A stretch of 64,000 bases of DNA from Glycine soja (Eukaryota > Streptophyta > Magnoliopsida > Fabales > Fabaceae), in NCBI RefSeq assembly GCF_004193775.1, contig NC_041021.1, positions 1,188,001 through 1,252,000 of the forward strand, written 5' to 3'. The notes under the pieces were generated by a model. That model did no database searches and had not been told where the DNA came from. It saw only the letters and a list, made by a program, of their open reading frames with translations. The translations under genes were made by a program, and so were the position numbers. Below are positions 39,367 through 49,174 of this stretch, in pieces. Each line of letters begins with the position of its first letter. Position 1 is the stretch's first letter.

Positions 39367-39720
39367 AAAGCGCAGTAAAACACAGTCTCAACACATTAAT
39401 TTAAAGAAATTTACACAAGGGCAAAATCGTCATTACATACGCATTAAATATTATTTTATTTTTACTTATTATTATAAAATGAAAATTCTTTTTTCTTCAT
39501 TTTGTTATAAAACAATAATCACGTTTACGAATTAATTAATTTTTATGGTTTAAATTAATATTTGACATGCGCGTAAAAAACAAATTATAAATATTAGTCA
39601 TAATTACGTTCACTAATTATTTAATTATTTATGCATAATAGTATTAATTATTTTATAAATTAGTTTATGCAATTAAAAATAAATTATTACAAAATAAAAT
39701 ATTTTTTTTAAAAAAAAACT

Positions 39721-39928
39721 AACTTCCGAAAGAAGCTTCTTCCGGAAGACAATGGAAATCTTTCGGAAGAAGCTTTTTCCGGGAACATTTCGGATGGCGT
39801 TCTTCCGGAAGTTGTCTGTGAGTACTTCCGGAAGACACAAATTCTTCTTCCGAAAGAAGGTTCTTCCGGAAAAGTTCTGAAAATAATTTTTCCGGAAAGT
39901 TTCCGGAAGAAGATTCTTCCGGAAGAAT
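39721..39928. repeat. TTCCGGAA palindrome array 3 (right, subterminal)
   Basis: Seven exact octamers plus at least five one-base variants (TTCCGAAA, TTTCGGAA and similar) in about 210 bp. The array ends only about 80 bp inside the right end of the element, whereas array 1 begins about 385 bp inside the left end. Confidence 0.93.
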
Positions 39929-39929
39929 A

Positions 39930-40006
39930 ATTGCTGAAGGGCAATTTCCCACTTCACTGTTTGCTGGGTGCCCCAGCAATAATGCTGGGTGCACGTAGCA
40001 ACTCCC
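39930..40006 (-). repeat. Right terminal inverted repeat of the Mutator-like element
   Basis: Its complement starts GGGAGTTGCTACGTGCACCC and matches the left terminal repeat, including CAGCATTATTGCTGG and the inner TTGCCCTTCA. Confidence 0.9.
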
Positions 40007-40015
40007 ATTATTCTA
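40007..40015. repeat. Right 9-bp target-site duplication
   Basis: ATTATTCTA, identical to 36555-36563. Confidence 0.93.
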
Positions 40016-40723
40016 CTACCCAACTTGCCAAGCCCAACATCATTAGGTGCAGTCTCCGCATGGTCGCACCGGATGCTTTGAAACTATTTCAATGTGGGTA
40101 ATTACTTAAGGCACCTCATTATTTGTTTTGGTGCATCTAAAGTATATCACGGATTGGGTAATCAGGAATATAATTTATTACAGATTCTTCAATTCATAAT
40201 ACACTTTATATAACTTATGAAAAGTAAACCTAAAAAATAAACCCGAATATTAAATAAGTTTAATTTAATAAAAAAAAACTTATAAACTAATGAAATGGGT
40301 TTATACCTTCCTCAAAAGTCAAACTAAACCAAAGTATTTATATATTTTTCAAAATTTGTAATTTTGATTTTGTATATAAAGATAGAGAAAGTTAATTCTT
40401 TTTGTACAAAAAATTACCTTGGTAATTCTAAAATATTAACCGGTAAAAGATTGATTTGATTTTGAAGCAATTTAGTGGCTTGTGATATGATTTCTTTTTA
40501 TTCATCTCATAATCTCTTTCCATGTCTAGAATCACACTTTTTCTTCCAACTAAAATAGTGATTTACGTGGGGATTGTAAGAACGACAGCACAGCAAGCAA
40601 TATGACGCGTGACGACATTGAACCTCTCTCACCTCAAAATATCTAATCTCAAACTCACTCTCACAACCACATGTTATGTATTCTCTCAAGTATCTACGTC
40701 CCACGCAAAATATCTATTCTTCA

Positions 40724-40777
40724 CGAACATTCTAGGCTTTGGAACCAGCATGTTCCGTAAAACTTTCTAGAGCATTC
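40724..40777 (+). promoter_or_regulatory. Heat-shock-element-like cluster upstream of the J-protein gene
   Basis: Contains GAACATTCTAG, GGAACC, ATGTTCC and TTTCTAGAGCATTC, so several nGAAn/nTTCn blocks in about 55 bp, roughly 175-225 bp before the start codon. Spacing is not a perfect 5-bp array. Heat-shock factors bind such blocks, and a J-domain co-chaperone is a sensible target. A possible TATA-like AATAAATA follows at about 40793. Confidence 0.5.
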
Positions 40778-40879
40778 ATTTCCAAAACAATAATAAATAC
40801 CCGATAAACCTTTCAAACCTTCCCTCGTTCATTGTTCACGTACTGTGTCAAGAGCAAAGAGCCAAGAGGGTGCAATTAC

Positions 40880-40934
40880 ATGAGCTGAAAGAAGTAACGC
40901 AAAAGCCCCTTTATTTTTTATGGTTAGAACTTAG
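40880..40934 (+). promoter_or_regulatory. Two tiny upstream open frames in the J-protein leader
   Basis: ATG AGC TGA at 40880-40888 and ATG GTT AGA ACT TAG at 40920-40934 precede the main ATG at 40950. If both lie in the mRNA they could reduce translation of the main frame; the transcription start is not known. Confidence 0.4.
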
Positions 40935-40949
40935 AAGCTGATTGTGACA

Positions 40950-42488
40950 ATGGATGCTCGTGGAGAAGGGTCTTCTACTTCTTACTACAACGTTCTTGGT
41001 GTTAGCTCAGATTCTAACGTGGATGAGATTAGACGTGCTTATAGGAAGCTGGCTATGCAATGGCATCCTGATAAGTGCACAAGGTCGCCTTCTTTGCTGG
41101 GTGAAGCTAAGCGCAAATTCCAGCAAATTCAAGAAGCCTATTCAGGTATGTATGTATGTTTGTATGTTTCAAGTTCTTGTTTTTATTTATTTATTTTTTA
41201 TATCTAGGAATCGAACACATAAATTAGAATATAAGAATGAGTTGATTATTTTTGCACTCTGTCATTATCAACTAATCATAAATTACGAATCAACGGAGTT
41301 GGTGTTGGTCTAGTGGAAGGGCTAATCTCACAACGTGGTGAACTGGGTTCGAATCTCCCTCGGAAGAGGTACTGACATCTAGTGTTCATCAAAAGTGTCT
41401 CGAATAAGATTGTGGAATAAGATTGTCTCCGTGGGAAGTAAAAAAAAAAAAAAAAAGATTTTGGTAGATATATAGATGATTATTATTAAAGTCAATCAAT
41501 TTATTTTACATGTTAATTTGTAATTTAATTTTTTTACACTTTGGGTGTGTAGACTATTTTCTCGTCTCTTGTGATGTTATATTGAGCTCTGTTGCTTAAT
41601 TATTTATGTTTTCTTGAGCAGTGTTGTCTGATAGTAAGAAAAGAACTATGTATGATGCGGGCTTGTATGATCCTCAAGAGGAAGAGGATGAGGTGAGTGT
41701 GTTTCAGAGGCATCTTTTATGTGGATTCAAATTTGGTTGTTTTTAATTTATTTATTTTTTCCTTGTTGTGTTATGGTCTTGAAAGATTTATGTGTGTTTC
41801 TCTGCTTCCAGGGCTTTTCTGATTTTGTGGAAGAAATGTTGTCCCATATGGCTCAAGTGAGGCGAGAGGTAATGCTTCTTATAGAATTGAATGAAAAATT
41901 ATTTATGCTTCTAATATGGTTAAGGTAGGAGGAAAAAGGTTGACGGTTCCCCCTTTGCTAAAAAAAAATAACTTTCTAGCAAATTAATAATTACATACTA
42001 ACATTTGTTTTTGAAAAGAAACTTTAGTTGTTTGAATATGACTTGACCCTTTAACTAAGGTTTGGGGTTCCATTCCGATTTGGACATAGGATTGCTAAAC
42101 TAGAGATATTATTTTACTTCAAAATAGGTTGATTCAGTGGGATATGATTAGTTTACTTCTAAGTAAGAAGTTTAAGATACCTTTTGTTAAATAAAAAAAA
42201 ATTTAAAATATGATGAAAAAGTTGGATATAAAACGGATGCAAGAATGAGTAACAACACTAATCGTTTACAACTATCAATTGCTGCAGGGAAAGCATTACG
42301 GTTTGGAAGAGTTGCAGGGCATGTTAATGGAAATGGCTAAAGGATTCGAGTGTCCTTCAATGTATTGTGGGGTGAACTCTGTGATTGATGAGTCTCCATG
42401 CGTAAAGAGAACGCGTTTTGACACAAACATGATGGAGAATAAGGGGTCACATTTCCAAGTACCTGATCTTAACCTCTATTGCAGTTAA
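40950..42488 (+). CDS. Small J-domain (DnaJ-like) co-chaperone, four exons
   Basis: Exons 40950-41145, 41622-41692, 41812-41868 and 42288-42488 join through GT-AG introns into 174 residues; the total length divides by three. The J domain occupies residues 12 to about 80: YYNVLGV, then the helix DEIRRAYRKLAMQWHPDK with the essential HPD at 39-41, then KFQQIQEAYSVLSDSKKRTMYD. The rest is short: an acidic DPQEEEDE stretch, a helical DFVEEMLSHM segment and a C-terminal tail ending DLNLYCS. There is no Gly/Phe-rich region, zinc finger or C-terminal substrate domain, so it is a class C (type III) J protein. It should stimulate HSP70 ATPase in the cytosol or nucleus; the specific client is unknown. 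Intron 1 contains a SINE. Translation from the in-frame GTG at 40944 is not needed. Confidence 0.93.
41296..41456 (+). mobile_element. tRNA-derived SINE in intron 1 of the J-protein gene
   Basis: Has RNA polymerase III internal promoter blocks in the expected order: a box-A-like TTGGTCTAGTGG (41305-41316) and a box-B-like GGGTTCGAATCTCC (41345-41358), about 28 bp apart. A tRNA-unrelated body and a 3' poly(A) tract of about 17 bases follow. It is in the same orientation as the gene. Target duplications were not identified with confidence. Confidence 0.8.
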
Positions 42489-44455
42489 GATGTTTTTCAC
42501 GGATCGATATCAAGAAAAAACAGATGGGTAGTGATGATGAATTTTGGTAGTTATTTTCAACATTTTGACAATGGATTTATCTGTACATATTCCTTGTATG
42601 GTGCTAAATTCCCAGGGCTTTGTCTCAGTTTTTCTAGTTGTAAATGATATATATCTTCTGAAGGGGAAGAGAGGAGAAAATAATGATTGAGTAGTTTGGA
42701 AATTATGTTTTGAGTAAGGATTTTCTGCCACGGGATTGTTCACTTTTTGTATTTCTTTGATTTGGATAAGAAGTTTTATGGACATGTTTGAGATTAATGA
42801 TTTTTTTGAAGTAGTATTATATATATAATAATTTTTAATTAGATTATAGTATTTTTTTTATTTTGTTAGTAATTATTAATTAATTTGATTTTCAATATTA
42901 TAAAAAATAATTTTGTTAGTTATTAATAAATTTGATCCTAGAATTGATATATATAGGTTAACTTAATATTTAGAATTAAAAATGATCAGATTGATTAAAT
43001 AATGTCAAGGGATAATATTTTTTTTTTTCAACTATGATAACGAGAATTGAATATAAGTTTTCATTCATCTATTTCAATTCTATTATTAGGTCTATTATGG
43101 TGGTTAAGAGATTACATTAACCGAAGTCAAATGTTGGGGATTGTTATTGAAGTTAAGAAATAAATTTAGTTTTAAGAATATTACAGATTTAATTAACTAA
43201 AAATGCTGATGTTTGGAATTAAAGTTATTTATACACTTCACTTTACAATTAATCCACAATAAAGGTGTTTCAATTTTGATCGAAAGGTATACATATGTAA
43301 AAAAAAAAAATTATGAAAAATATATACTATATTTTGAAGTGATGTCACATCAAAAAATTATATATCCACCAAAAGGTCAAAAGCATTATATTCCTGATAC
43401 ATTTTCATAATCTACCCATTTTTCAGTGTTTGTAAAAATAAAAAATAAAAAATAACTTTCTTTTATTTATATGATATGATTTTCTCTTTATTTATATGAA
43501 TTAAAGACATGTATTAATAATTTATAATATCCATGCATCTCAGTTGAGTTAGACTTTTTAAATATAAATAACTATAATTTGGGAACAATATAAATATATG
43601 TGTTCATTAAATTATAAATTGTTACAAGTTTCTTAAAAAACACTTAGATAGAAAATCAAATTACATGATTTGTATTGAAAGTTTGATGAATATTATTATT
43701 GGTGCTAAAAATATGAATTCATTATTGATAAAAATATAAAAGGAGTAAAAATATAAGTTTTTTTTATTTATAAAAAACTATTTATTTTTTCCCCTAATTT
43801 GAACATTTTTTATTAAAAATATTAAAACAAAAAAGTTTTTATACCTTGCGTTTTGTCTTTTGTTTGGGTTTCGGCCTAACTGTTTATCTTCAGTTGGGAA
43901 GCATTTTGTTATATCTACTTTCATTTTTTCTAAGTACACTCCCCTTGATATCATAAATATTTTATATGCCCAAAGTATCCCTATATCATTATTTTAAATT
44001 TCATAATGATGTTTAAATTTTGGCATTTCGAAAAATAATTTCCAGAAGTTAAAATTTCCAAAAAGTATTTCTTGAAATTTAATAAAAGAATTTTTTTTGC
44101 ATCTATTTAAAATCTAAAAAGACAATCATCTCAATAAAATGACACACAAATAAAATCCCATCTCTTGAATCTTTAATCAAATTTACATAATATGTGCAAA
44201 TGGAGATCCCAAACTTGTAAGCACTTTTTTAGTTTGTGGTAAGAAAATAAAGATATAGATAAGTAAAATCAAGAAAGTGAGGAAGAATGAAAGATGAAAA
44301 TAAAATATTCAATCTGAGTCATAAATGGATAGAAAGAGAGAGGAAATATTTTATTATGATGGAAGGAGTGCATTGTTGAGAGGTGGGGGTAATATGACCG
44401 TGTGAGGGAAAGAAGAGAGTTTGAATTGTAGAATGGGTTGGTTTATAACGTACCA
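42489..44455. other. 3' flank of the J-protein gene and AT-rich intergenic DNA
   Basis: The first 250-300 bp are the likely 3' UTR. The rest is AT-rich with no supportable gene or element. Confidence 0.5.
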
Positions 44456-44461
44456 GTAGGG

Positions 44462-44680
44462 TCATTCTTTGTCTTCAAAAACCTTTGCATTTCGCGATTT
44501 CCACAGGAACCAACATGTGCAAGCAAAAAGAACTCCTTCGTTGCTGGTGCAAAGTGTTTGAAGCCATATATGTAGATGCTGCGTCGCAGCTAAGAATATT
44601 AGGAGAGTGAACTGAAGTTTCTCCCACACTATCCTGCTAAGGGGACAGTCGCGAAGGATATGCAAGAGGTCTTCTTCCTA
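44462..44680 (-). mobile_element. LINE fragment: zinc-binding domain after reverse transcriptase
   Basis: The minus strand encodes EEDLLHILRDCPLSRIVWEK, then CTCWFLWKSRNAKVFEDKE and a stop. The phrases HILRDCP, IVWEKL and FLWKSRNAKVFE are typical of the zf-RVT region that follows the reverse transcriptase in plant non-LTR retroelements. No reverse transcriptase proper was found adjacent, so it is an isolated fragment. Confidence 0.75.
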
Positions 44681-45961
44681 ATAAGAACATTATTTAAATC
44701 ATTTGAGTTTAGAAAGAAAAAGGAAAGTAGATATGATCTTATCACATTTTCATCCTCTTCATGTAAAAAACATGAAAAAATATAATAAAAAAGAAAGTTG
44801 TGGCATTTTATAAATCAACAATATCTTAAAATAATTTTTTAAAACTTAGTAACAAACTTAAGAATGTTATATTTTCAGCCATAGACTTTTAATGGTGATA
44901 AAAACGTACTAATTTTATAAAACTTTTATCATTCTGATTATTAAATGTGAGGGCATCCTTAATTATTTATTTATTTTATGTATTTATATTTTTTTTGTTA
45001 TACATAGCTTTATCCTGATTTATTATAAATTTCTAAAAAATAATCAAATTATTATTTATATTACTTTTAGTTTTTGTGATAATTTCTCTCTCTTCAAATC
45101 TGAACTTATATTTTTTTTTCATCTCAAATTCATCTACTTGTAGAACATGACAAATGTCAATTGTATTTTTTTTTTAACTTTCCGATTGATCAAGGGAAAG
45201 AAACGCTAATCAATCTGAAGTTTGGTCGGGAGATAAGTAAAATCTGATCAAGAATTATTTTTGTTAAGGGTTAAACTCGAGATTAACATCAGTTTTGAAT
45301 CAATGTTGAAACAAGTGATGTTAAAGTCTGACATTTCAGCATTGATTTAAAAAATTGTTGTTGAAAATACCTTTCCACATTGGTTATTCCACAAACCGAT
45401 AAAAAAATTATCGATATAGAATGTAACTACACAATACTAGTTCTCTTTGTATTCAATATTGTTTACATACTTTCTACGTATATTCGAACAATTTAATTTT
45501 AACTTTAGTCCATTAATCACTTGTGCACAAATGTCAACTATATATATGTATTTTCAAATTATTATTTTTGAAAGTTATTTTAAAAAATGGAATTCCTAAA
45601 ACTAAATTACTTATATTTTTATTTACACATTTATACAATTTTTTATATTTTTAATTTTGACTTAAATTACAAATTTTACCAGGTTCCTTGACTGTATTAA
45701 AAAATCAATAAGTTTCATATTTCAGAACACCAAATAAATAAAAAGTTTTTATTTTTCTTTATCCATAAGAATTGAATACAATAAAAAGGAATTTTATAAT
45801 ATACTCACACATTATGTTCAACCAACTGAGTTAAACTCGTTAATAAAAAAAAGTTGCTATGGGCACTCCAAAAAGTTCAATTGCATTTGTCAAAGAAGTT
45901 GTGGTGAGTAGTAATACAACTTTTATGTGGATTTTATTTGTCTTTAGTTCTTTGTTTCTAT

Positions 45962-46435
45962 AAACAGTCAGAATGATTTTCAAGATTTTGGAATAGGCTA
46001 CCTACGAAGGATTTTGTCAAGTGGAGGATTTGGATGATGAGTGAAGTGTCATCGTGTGAAGTGCCGTAATGTGAGAGCCGCCGAACAAGTATGGTGTGGT
46101 TCTAGGACGAACCGGGCGGAAGCTGGTGGGCATGTAACACCCGGACGAATCACACCAGAAAGAGAGGGATCCAAAGGCTATGTAGGTATGAGATTGTACA
46201 ATTGAGGATGACTTAAAAGGAATTAATTGGTACTACCTATATCAACAAGATGCATTTATTTTTTGGAACCCATCACTTAAGAACTTCATAGTTAAGTGTA
46301 TTTGGCTTGGAGTAGTAATGAGATGAGTGACCTTCTGGAAAGTTTCTCGGAAAGCATGTGAGTGAAGACAAAACACGTTGAAAAGTCTTGTGTTGATTTG
46401 TGTGGTCAGTCATTGATCCTTAAAGCAGACAGAGC
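45962..46435 (+). mobile_element. Cassandra-like TRIM retroelement, left part
   Basis: A TG-starting LTR-like sequence (TGTAACACCC at 46133) contains a 5S-rRNA-like block at about 46250-46365. Directly before it lies what looks like the 3' end of another LTR copy (45962-46132, ending in CA). A second, degraded copy of that 3' part resumes at 47066. LTRs carrying 5S-like sequence are the signature of Cassandra elements, which encode no protein. An hAT-like insertion splits the LTR at 46436. Confidence 0.65.
46250..46365 (+). repeat. 5S rRNA-like domain (not a functional 5S gene)
   Basis: Phrases GGAACCCATCA, AAGAACTTC, AGTTAAGTGT, TTGG-GAGTAGTA, GAGATGAGTGACC and CTGGAAAGTTTCTCG align in order with plant 5S rRNA (GGATCCCATCAGAACTCC, GAAGTTAAGCG, GAGAGTAGTACTAGGATGGGTGACC, CTGGGAAGTCC). 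Many substitutions, a poor 5' third and the LTR context make it a retroelement domain. Confidence 0.75.
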
Positions 46436-47065
46436 TAGGAGTGGAAATAGGTCAGGCCAGGCCAAGCTTTGAGGGGCCTAAGCCTGGCCCGCATCACTAT
46501 CATTAAGCCTTAGCCTGACTTGTTATTTGTTAAAAATAATTTATTAAGGCCCTGGTCTGCATAAAGATCTGGCTTGGCCTGAATCCCTGTATACAAGACC
46601 TGATCTAATCAAATACATAAAAGGCCTGAAAGCCTATGTGAGTCACGTGACAGACCGAGTCCAAGACATGTCCACCATTGAAAGAAGGAAACTAAGGAAG
46701 TATGGATGTATTTAGGCTGTATGAATGTAGAAGGAGGAATGGAAGTGATAGACCGGCTCTTACATATCGTGTGACTCTTGTAGACCACGTGTATTTTCGT
46801 AGAAAGGTCCTTGATGGACCACGTGACTCTTGTGGCCTGTATTATAGGTAAGTGAGATAACTAATAAGTGAAAGTAGAAATTATTTAGTTAAGACAAACT
46901 TACTATTCAGGCTTAGTGGACTTTTTTTAAAGCTTACGACATGACCTTTTTAATCAAAAAGGCTTTTTAAAAAAACTCAAATTTGGCCTTTTTAATAAAT
47001 AGGCTAGGCAAAATCAGGTCAAGTCATGGGTCTCTAACAGGTTGTTTGATCTATTTCCACCCTTA
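46436..47065. mobile_element. hAT-like non-autonomous element nested in the Cassandra-like LTR
   Basis: Ends are TAGGAGTGGAAATAGGTCA on the left and, on the complement of the right end, TAAGGGTGGAAATAGATCA. Flanks GACAGAGC and AACAGAAT agree at 5 of 8 positions, consistent with an aged 8-bp target duplication. The interior has repeated AGGCCTGG/GGCCTTTTT phrases and no coding frame. Sequence similar to 45962-46093 resumes exactly at the right flank, supporting nested insertion. Confidence 0.65.
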
Positions 47066-47180
47066 AACAGAATTGATTTTCGAGGTTTTAGAAAAGACTA
47101 TCTATGAAGGGTTCTAACTGATGAAGGGTTATGACTAACAAAGATGTTGAGTAGAGTGTCGTAGTATAAGAGCTGTCGAA
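47066..47180 (+). mobile_element. Cassandra-like TRIM, right part (degraded LTR 3' portion)
   Basis: Matches 45964-46093 in order: AGAATTGATTTTC, TTTTAGAAAAG-CT, TCTATGAAGG, GTTGAGTAGAGTGTCGTA and AGAGCTGTCGAA. It is truncated before the ACCGGGCGGAAGC segment seen in the first copy. Confidence 0.6.
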
Positions 47181-47504
47181 AAATAAAAAATTAAAGATGT
47201 TACATTTTTCACATTAAAGAACATATGAAAATATACATAAATAAAAGTGAACCATCCCATAGCAATCTCTAAATTAAATGTCGTACCATTGCACTACAGA
47301 TTGCTTGGAGCTAAAGGGTTTTAGGAATATGTCTCATAAAACAGGGATTGTGCTTTCCAAAAGGTCATGGGATGGTACAAATGATAAATTATTAGGTGAT
47401 CTTATAGTTTTTATTAATTTTCAAATGACATATAATTAAGTGGTTTTTCAAAAATTAAAAAAACTTTAATATGTGTCATCTAAAATTAATTAAGATCATA
47501 AATA

Positions 47505-47771
47505 AATATTTCTTTTGTTCCATTATAATTATTGTATAAGAAAAAAATTATTCTAAAAAAAATATTATTTTAAATTTTTGACGTAATATTTTTATATTTT
47601 TTACTTGTAGTTCTTATAATATTAATGATAGACAAAAAAAATTATAAATGAATTAATGATAATATAAAATTAATTTTATAAAATTATTATTCTTTTTAAT
47701 CTATTTATTATTTTTTGTTGATTAGTATAAAATAACTAAAACAAAAATTATTTTAGGATGGAAGGAGTAAT
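47505..47771. mobile_element. Stowaway-like MITE
   Basis: The right end reads ATTTTAGGATGGAAGGAGTA, the complement of the common CTCC-TCC-TCCTAAAAT terminus of plant Stowaway MITEs. The left end TTCTTTTGTTCCATTATAAT is a diverged inverted counterpart, and TA dinucleotides flank both ends. The interior is AT-rich and non-coding. Confidence 0.6.
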
Positions 47772-49143
47772 AATTTTCCACTACCTAATAATTTCTCATC
47801 AGATACCTGTCCTGGATAAAGAAAGAGCGAAGGATTAAACAAAAGTCATATAGGAGATCTCTCAAATATAAAAGTAGAGAAACCCAGCAAGTGTAGTGTG
47901 AAGTTTATGACTCAAAATCAAAGCCACAATTGCAATAGTCCAAAATGATGACTCAACAATAAAGCTACAATAATCCAAAATGATGACTTACTCAGCCCTT
48001 TGATTTGGGGGGTGGGTTAGAAAATAGGACATGGGAAGGGATAAGTCCTACACAAACAAGGCATATGCCAAAACGTGTTTGTTCAATATACTAATACTAA
48101 TATAGTAATTATAATTCGTCATACGCGTCAATTTCTTTTGTAGTAGAAGGAAATACCCTTGTGAATGTGTTAGTGACTAGCTAACTACTCACCCCCTGTC
48201 ATTTTCTCCCCCTTTTTTTTCCCTCCTTATTTATATACTGTGGTGCCAACTTATAACATAAAGTAGAACTTGATTTTAAATGCTAGAATAGATATAGAAA
48301 AAAAAATAGTTTGAAACAACTGATTAATTATAACACTAGAACTTTTAGAATCCTAAGGCCAAATAATCGGCATTTTTTTTGTTACAACGATCAAGTCACA
48401 ACCTGCAGAAGGTTTCATATCATGTGAAATAATATAGGTTCACAAATTAAAAACTCATACAAAAAGTGTTTACATCAAGAAAAGGAATGACTTACCCCTC
48501 TTTGCAAGATATGATTTCCACACGCATACGCCTAATTTTCTGGTGATGATGACACTGTTACTGCTGCACTTTAGCTCTAAAAACGTTGCTGTCCACTTTA
48601 AGCTGCATTAATTTCAACAAAAGATAATTAGGAATTGGATTATAACATATATGGACTTTCCATGAACGAACTTTGATTTGACCTCAAAAGTGTTGCAACG
48701 GGTGGAATACAGGGATCCAAGATTAATCTCAAATCGTGCCAAAACTTGGCAATAATCCAAAGTGGTCTAGATCCATGTTAATTTTTTTAGCACATGTGGA
48801 TCTATTATGCTTAGAGAAATTGTTTTTCACAGCAAATTAAAATTATACAAAAATGATTCAATCTTGTGAGGGAAATAAAAAAACAATGTAAACTATGCTG
48901 AATATAATAATATCATAGAAAAGTAAAAAAAAAAAGTCAATACTACAAGAAATTAAGAGTAAACAGTACATTCATCAAACAATGTAAAAGTCTCATACTA
49001 TAAAAAAGAATACCAACAAATGGTTAATCCAAATGATAATGACTTGATTTCCTTAAGTGAAGAATTTATCCAACAACTCATATTTCCATAAATTCAAAAT
49101 TTAATAATAACAGTAATATATACCAATAATAACAACAACTTTA

Positions 49144-49174
<31 letters not shown>

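Larger units (their letters stand above)
36564..40006. mobile_element. Non-autonomous Mutator-like element carrying a PMD gene remnant
   Basis: The 3443-bp element is bounded by terminal inverted repeats starting GGGATATGCTAGGTGCACCC on the left and, on the complement of the right end, GGGAGTTGCTACGTGCACCC. Similarity continues about 75 bp inward through CAGCATTATTGCTGG and TTGCCCTTCA. A perfect 9-bp target duplication flanks it. Inside, from left to right: a CT-rich leader exon with donor at 36795, a palindrome array, T-rich tandem repeats, a broken PMD coding region, a second palindrome array, a 21-22-bp minisatellite, and a third palindrome array next to the right end. No mudrA-type transposase was recognised, so it would need one in trans. 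The clean target duplication shows one complete insertion. Confidence 0.92.

Noticed and set aside
39673..40023. Open frames of 78-116 codons on the minus strand
   Set aside because: Same artefact, from the third TTCCGGAA array next to the right terminal repeat.
45280..45420. Possible CACTA-like subterminal repeats (ATCAGTTTTGAATCAATGTTG phrases)
   Set aside because: No CACTA terminus found on either side; kept out of the feature list.
46250..46365. Functional 5S rRNA gene
   Set aside because: Too many substitutions, poor 5' third, no tandem 5S array; the context fits a Cassandra-type LTR.
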